Source: Epiperipatus broadwayi (lineage: Eukaryota; Onychophora; Udeonychophora; Euonychophora; Peripatidae). From it: a stretch of 64,000 nt of DNA. Within the stretch, counting starts at the first letter, position 1. Every line of letters begins with the position of its first letter. The stretch lies in contig JAQFVV010012537.1 in NCBI GenBank assembly GCA_028023455.1, positions 1,178,001-1,242,000 of the forward strand, written 5' to 3'. The notes below the pieces were generated by a model. The model was not told where the DNA came from, ran no database searches, and saw only the letters and a list, made by a program, of their open reading frames with translations. The position numbers and the translations under genes were made by a program. Of this stretch, positions 60,066 through 64,000 are shown in pieces.

Positions 60066-61109
60066 TATTACTTCAAATATAAGATGCAAATTTTTCCCCA
60101 AGTTTTGGATACTTGAAGGATTCATCTTAAATTCAAAATGAAATTTTTTAACATCTTATTTCTATGGATCTTTGCATTATGCTATACATGCACATAGTAT
60201 TATAATTGTTAACTGTGTAGACTAGCCCATTAAATCTTTTTTAATCAGTACTTTTTTGGATTAATTTTGTAAGTGATTTTAACTATCTCTCAAACCACTA
60301 CTTTTAATGTTATTTTGCAGATTTTACCTTTATTATAATAAGAAACCATTATCAAATAACTTTTAGAATAATTTTACAACTAACACATCAATATAACAAT
60401 GACATAAAAGCCTGTTTTTCAAGGCAACTGATTATCATTGTCTACACAAGAGAGCGCCTATCAAAATTTTGACAATTCTGATAGATTCTTTTTGATTTTC
60501 AAAGTGATAACACATGTTTTAGAATCTCTTAATGTTATTTTTCTAATGTTGACAATTCCAATATTTTTGTTTTGATTTTTAAAGTGAAAATATATGTTTT
60601 AGACTCTTTTAATGTTATTTTGCTGGTGATGACAATTCTAATATTTTTGTTTTGATTATTAAAGCAAAAATGTATGTTTTAGAATCTTTTATCATTATTT
60701 TGCCAATGTTGACAATTCTGACATTTTCATTTTGATTTTTAAACTGAAAACATATGTTTTAGAATGTTTTTACATATTTATTTTTTTTCAGAAAATATTT
60801 GTAAAAATATTTTAATAGAAATATATACTTTTACATAAAAGCACATTAACAAAAAATTATAACATTCAGCTGCAATTCAAATGGTCTGAAATGATGTAAC
60901 CTGATGGAATAGTGAAAATGAGAATTCATGTCTGAAAGTGAAGATGTAAAAAGTGAAAGTACCATACATCTGAAAAAGTTTCACAATAAATTGTATTTAT
61001 ATTAGTTTCCTATTTAAGTTCAGGATTTAATCCCCCCCCCCCCCCAATTTTTCAGGTTTAAAATCCTACTGCATCTTAAATTTGAAGGCGTTTTATATTC
61101 AAAGTAATA
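60066..61109. mobile_element. Candidate TIR element containing a minisatellite
   Basis: TATTACTTCAAATATAAGAT at 60066 is matched inverted at 61088-61109 (18 of 22 positions). A subterminal ATCTTAAATT(T/C) block also occurs at both ends. Inside are the 80 bp minisatellite and a run of 14 C (61032-61045). No open frame. Confidence 0.5.
60471..60770. repeat. 80 bp minisatellite, about 3.7 copies
   Basis: GACAATTC recurs at 60471, 60551, 60631 and 60711, an exact 80 bp spacing. Each unit carries TTTTGATTTT, ATGTTTTAGA and TTATTTT blocks in the same order, with about 80-85% identity. Confidence 0.92.
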
Positions 61110-61270
61110 TAATATATGTTTTTTTTTGCGAAAATCATTCACAGTACACACTCTCTTATGGTAAGAACAAGAATCATAATAAAAAAAGACTCATGAAAAA
61201 AATTATTTTTATTTAAATTGAAATTATATGTTTTATTTGTAAAAAAAAAATTAAAAAAAAATTTTTTTTT

Positions 61271-61447
61271 AAAAAATAATACTTTTATGTAAATAGTAAT
61301 AAATAACAAAGTAATAATGTTTCATAAAAGCATTTGAGATTCAAATAAATCATAAAAATCAAGCCTCAAATGGTTTTATGAAATGGATTATTACTTTATT
61401 TTCTACTTTTTAGTGGATTATTTACATAAAAGCATTATTTAAAAAAA
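61271..61447. mobile_element. Palindromic foldback
   Basis: Arms of about 75-85 bp: AATAATACTTTTATGTAAAT (61276) is mirrored by TTTACATAAAAGCATTATTT (61421), and TTTCATAAAAGCATTTGAG (61320) by CTCAAATGGTTTTATGAAA. Non-coding. Confidence 0.7.
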
Positions 61448-63754
61448 TATTTTATTTAATATTATTATATTTATTTTCAGATTTTTGATTCAAAGGTTTT
61501 TCAGAAACAGAAATTAATTATGATTTTGCACAATAGTGAAGATTATTCAAAAGCTTAAATCTTTTCGAACATCTATAATTTAGATTTTTATTGACTCAAA
61601 TAAATATTATGCACTTTTAAGTTTATCAGTGATAAGTAAACATGGTAAATATTCATATACTAAATATTACATAGAACTATAAAGAAGAATATGTTAAATA
61701 AAAACATTAAATCAAAATTAAAACTAACTTTATTTGTTTTTTAATAGTTTTTAAATTTTGGACCAAAAAATGATTAGAAAATAAGTAATTTTTTTTGCAG
61801 GTTTTTTTTTTATTTACTAGATATTCCTAAGTTTCTTTATCTTTTATTAAGTTTCCATTTTTGAATTTTGTTATTAATTATAATATTCCATATTGATTTT
61901 ATTATTCAGCCCAGCACAAAATGCCATAATCTTTTTAATAATGTCAATAGTAACATAATCATTGTAACAAGAACTAGTCATGACTTTTAATATATCTAAG
62001 AACAGATATATTTGCATTGATAATACATATACTTTTTAAAAGAATTCCATGTTTTAGTAATATGATGGATTTGAAAATCTAAATTGTCCATTTTAGTGTT
62101 TAACCAATGTTGAAATTTAGCATAAGTAACAATTGCTTTTAGAATATAGAGATTCAAGTCTCATAAATTTAACTTTGGCAAGCACTTACAACTACTTGTG
62201 TAATATTGTCTCCTTTTATTTTTGATTCCTCTAAATTTAAATTTCTTTAAAGCAATTTTTTGCTTAACAAAATTTTCTTGATAATCAATCTCTATGTTGT
62301 ACAAAACTTCAATAATAGTGAACTATTTGAATTTTTACAAAGCCAATGTCATTACTCAAAAGCTTTTAGGTGATAGCTTATTGTACTCACTAATATGCAT
62401 TGCAATAGCCAAAATATATATATATATACTTTTATGCTGTTTCAATAACAGTATCCAATAAAAAATAAAAGCTTTTTTTCTCGGAATTTTCTGAGTCAAG
62501 CATTAAAACTTAAATACTAATAAAAGTGAAATAGATATCATTGCATAAAACTTTTCAATGATACAGCTAAAATTGTAAGAATGAAACATATCAAATTAGA
62601 CTTCAAAAGCTGACACACTTTTTTTAGCGGACAAATTTCCTTTTCAAAAAAACTTTATTCATTTATATAATCAGTTAAATATATTTCTTTGTAAAACATA
62701 TTTTACTAACACAGCTTTATTAATCTTGAACTTTGATAATTCTTAGCTTACAAATATACTTTTATGTTTAAATATTGAAGAGGCCATATCAATCAGAATT
62801 TTTCGTATTATAGGTATATATATTTTTTAAAAAGTCTGAACGATTTTCCTTTATTATCAAAAATATATCAACAATAAGATTATTTAAAAAATAAATCTAC
62901 CAGGCAACAGAGATTATAACTAAATGTAAATAGCATACTACAACAGCCTCTGGTGATCAAAAATTGAAGGCTATGCATGATTTACATACTTGATAAATTT
63001 ATACAGACATACACAATTTCTGTGAATTAATAAGGATGTAAATGACATCTATGCACTAACTGTATTCCACCATTACCATAAAAGAAATGATTAGTGAAAT
63101 AATAAGTTTATAATGATAGGTCATCTGTATAAATAAAGACACAATAAAATAGAAAGGAAATAGTGTGAAAATGAGTATGGTGAAAATACATCATTTCTTT
63201 TACTATAAACAGAACATTATTTTGATGAATAAATATCATATTACAAGGCATCACACATTATGTTGATATTAGAAACAAGATCCAACTTGTAATGAATCAA
63301 TATCATGTCCTAAAAGGTAGCAGGATATTCTTTTATAATAAGTTTTCTCAGTTAATCTTCCTATCTAAGAGTCTTTACACTATTTATCAAATGTTAAATT
63401 TATCAATATCCTAACCTCAATAACTAACTATATATATACAGATGTAACATAAAACTTAATCATATGCTTTCTATAATATGCCATTTGCTTAAGATGTACA
63501 ATCAAGTCTTATTAAAAATTTGAGATTTCAGCAAAACTCACCTCATCAAATGCATTCAAATCATAATTTATGAATGAATTGCAACCAAAGTACTTTAAAA
63601 AATAGAATATTATTATTTAATAATTTGAAAAGCAGATTAAATTATTTAAATTGAAGCAGTCAATCTTAGCTTAAGATTGAGCTTCATGTTTCCACCTACT
63701 AACCTGTATTCAAACCCTATATCCCATCCCACTCCTTTTGTTGTGTATATATAT
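61448..63754. other. AT-rich intron
   Basis: No features recognised. No further fibrillin exon found on the minus strand. Confidence 0.4.
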
Positions 63755-63900
63755 TTTATGTATATATTTGAGATGCACGCCTAAGTTATAAAATTTTAAT
63801 GTTTTATAACATTTTTTTATTATTATTAATTCTTTTTTATTAATTATTAGTTCTTTTTTTATTAAAGTATTATAGGTGCGGCTCAAATATATATATATAG
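63755..63900. mobile_element. Possible small MITE
   Basis: TATATTTGAGATGCACGCC near 63761 resembles, inverted, GGTGCGGCTCAAATATA near 63876-63892. About 140 bp between the outer ends; the flanking AT runs hide any target duplication. The open frame across it is low-complexity. Confidence 0.35.
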
Positions 63901-64000
63901 GAGCAAAAAAAAAACAACAACTTACTAACAAAATATTGATTTTTTTAAATATTTTATTATATGTCATTTATACAACTTTTTCTTTTAAAGTACTTTTTTT

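Noticed and set aside
1-64000. Search for a Penelope-type RT or GIY-YIG endonuclease to mobilise the hammerhead elements
   Set aside because: None found. All RTs in the window are LINE or RTE type, and the LTR element keeps only integrase.
54025-64000. Search for additional cbEGF or TB exons upstream (minus strand)
   Set aside because: No segment combines splice sites, phase 1 and cysteine spacing. The same search below 16600 was also negative.

Overview
The window is AT-rich eukaryotic, almost certainly invertebrate metazoan, DNA. It is the inside of one very long gene read on the minus strand. I found five exons with clean splice sites, all with the same phase-1 junctions. Together they encode three calcium-binding EGF modules and one 8-cysteine hybrid module of a fibrillin-like extracellular matrix protein. 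Read 5'->3' on the minus strand they are 54022-53897 (cbEGF), 45255-45127 (cbEGF), 34100-33960 plus 33875-33828 (hybrid domain) and 16751-16623 (cbEGF). This order, and details such as the atypical C-terminal half of the second cbEGF, match the hybrid-2 neighbourhood of fibrillins. The introns are about 8.6 kb, 11.0 kb, 84 bp and 17.1 kb. No gene start or end lies in the window. The phylum cannot be fixed from sequence alone.

Nearly everything else is intron filled with transposable elements of many ages. From left to right: a long LTR-like repeat (1-1840); a decayed minus-strand LINE (2470-5240); a second decayed LINE type (7680-8960); tRNA-derived SINE-like repeats (10395-10660 and 11050-11135); an RTE/BovB-like LINE (11360-14555); a small self-inverted element (15332-15496); a fibrillin exon with a decayed partial copy beside it (16505-16751); a self-inverted repeat carrying hammerhead-ribozyme motifs (18110-19176); two more LTR-like copies tail to tail (19832-23360); terminal-inverted-repeat elements (24459-24835, 26011-26613); and a second self-inverted hammerhead element (29660-30940). 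Further right come the hybrid-domain exons, foldback elements near 36-37 kb, the best-preserved LINE in the window (38215-43030, one frameshift in ORF2), a cbEGF exon, an internally deleted Gypsy-type LTR retrotransposon (45651-51432), a near-perfect palindrome (51452-51670), RTE fragments, a cbEGF exon, a TIR element with three ends (54934-56011), and AT-rich DNA with minisatellite and palindromes to 64000.

The most interesting system is a family of non-coding retroelements at 15332-15496, 18110-19176 and 29660-30940. Each is a head-to-head inverted structure flanked by about 12-14 bp target-site duplications. The two larger ones are built from 456-457 bp units, each with a type-I hammerhead ribozyme layout: a CUGACGA core, a short helix II, GAAA, a very short helix III, a GUC or AUC cleavage triplet and a closed helix I. 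This is what one expects from Penelope-like terminal repeats or animal retrozymes, but no Penelope reverse transcriptase is present here. The inverted organisation with clean target duplications deserves experimental attention.
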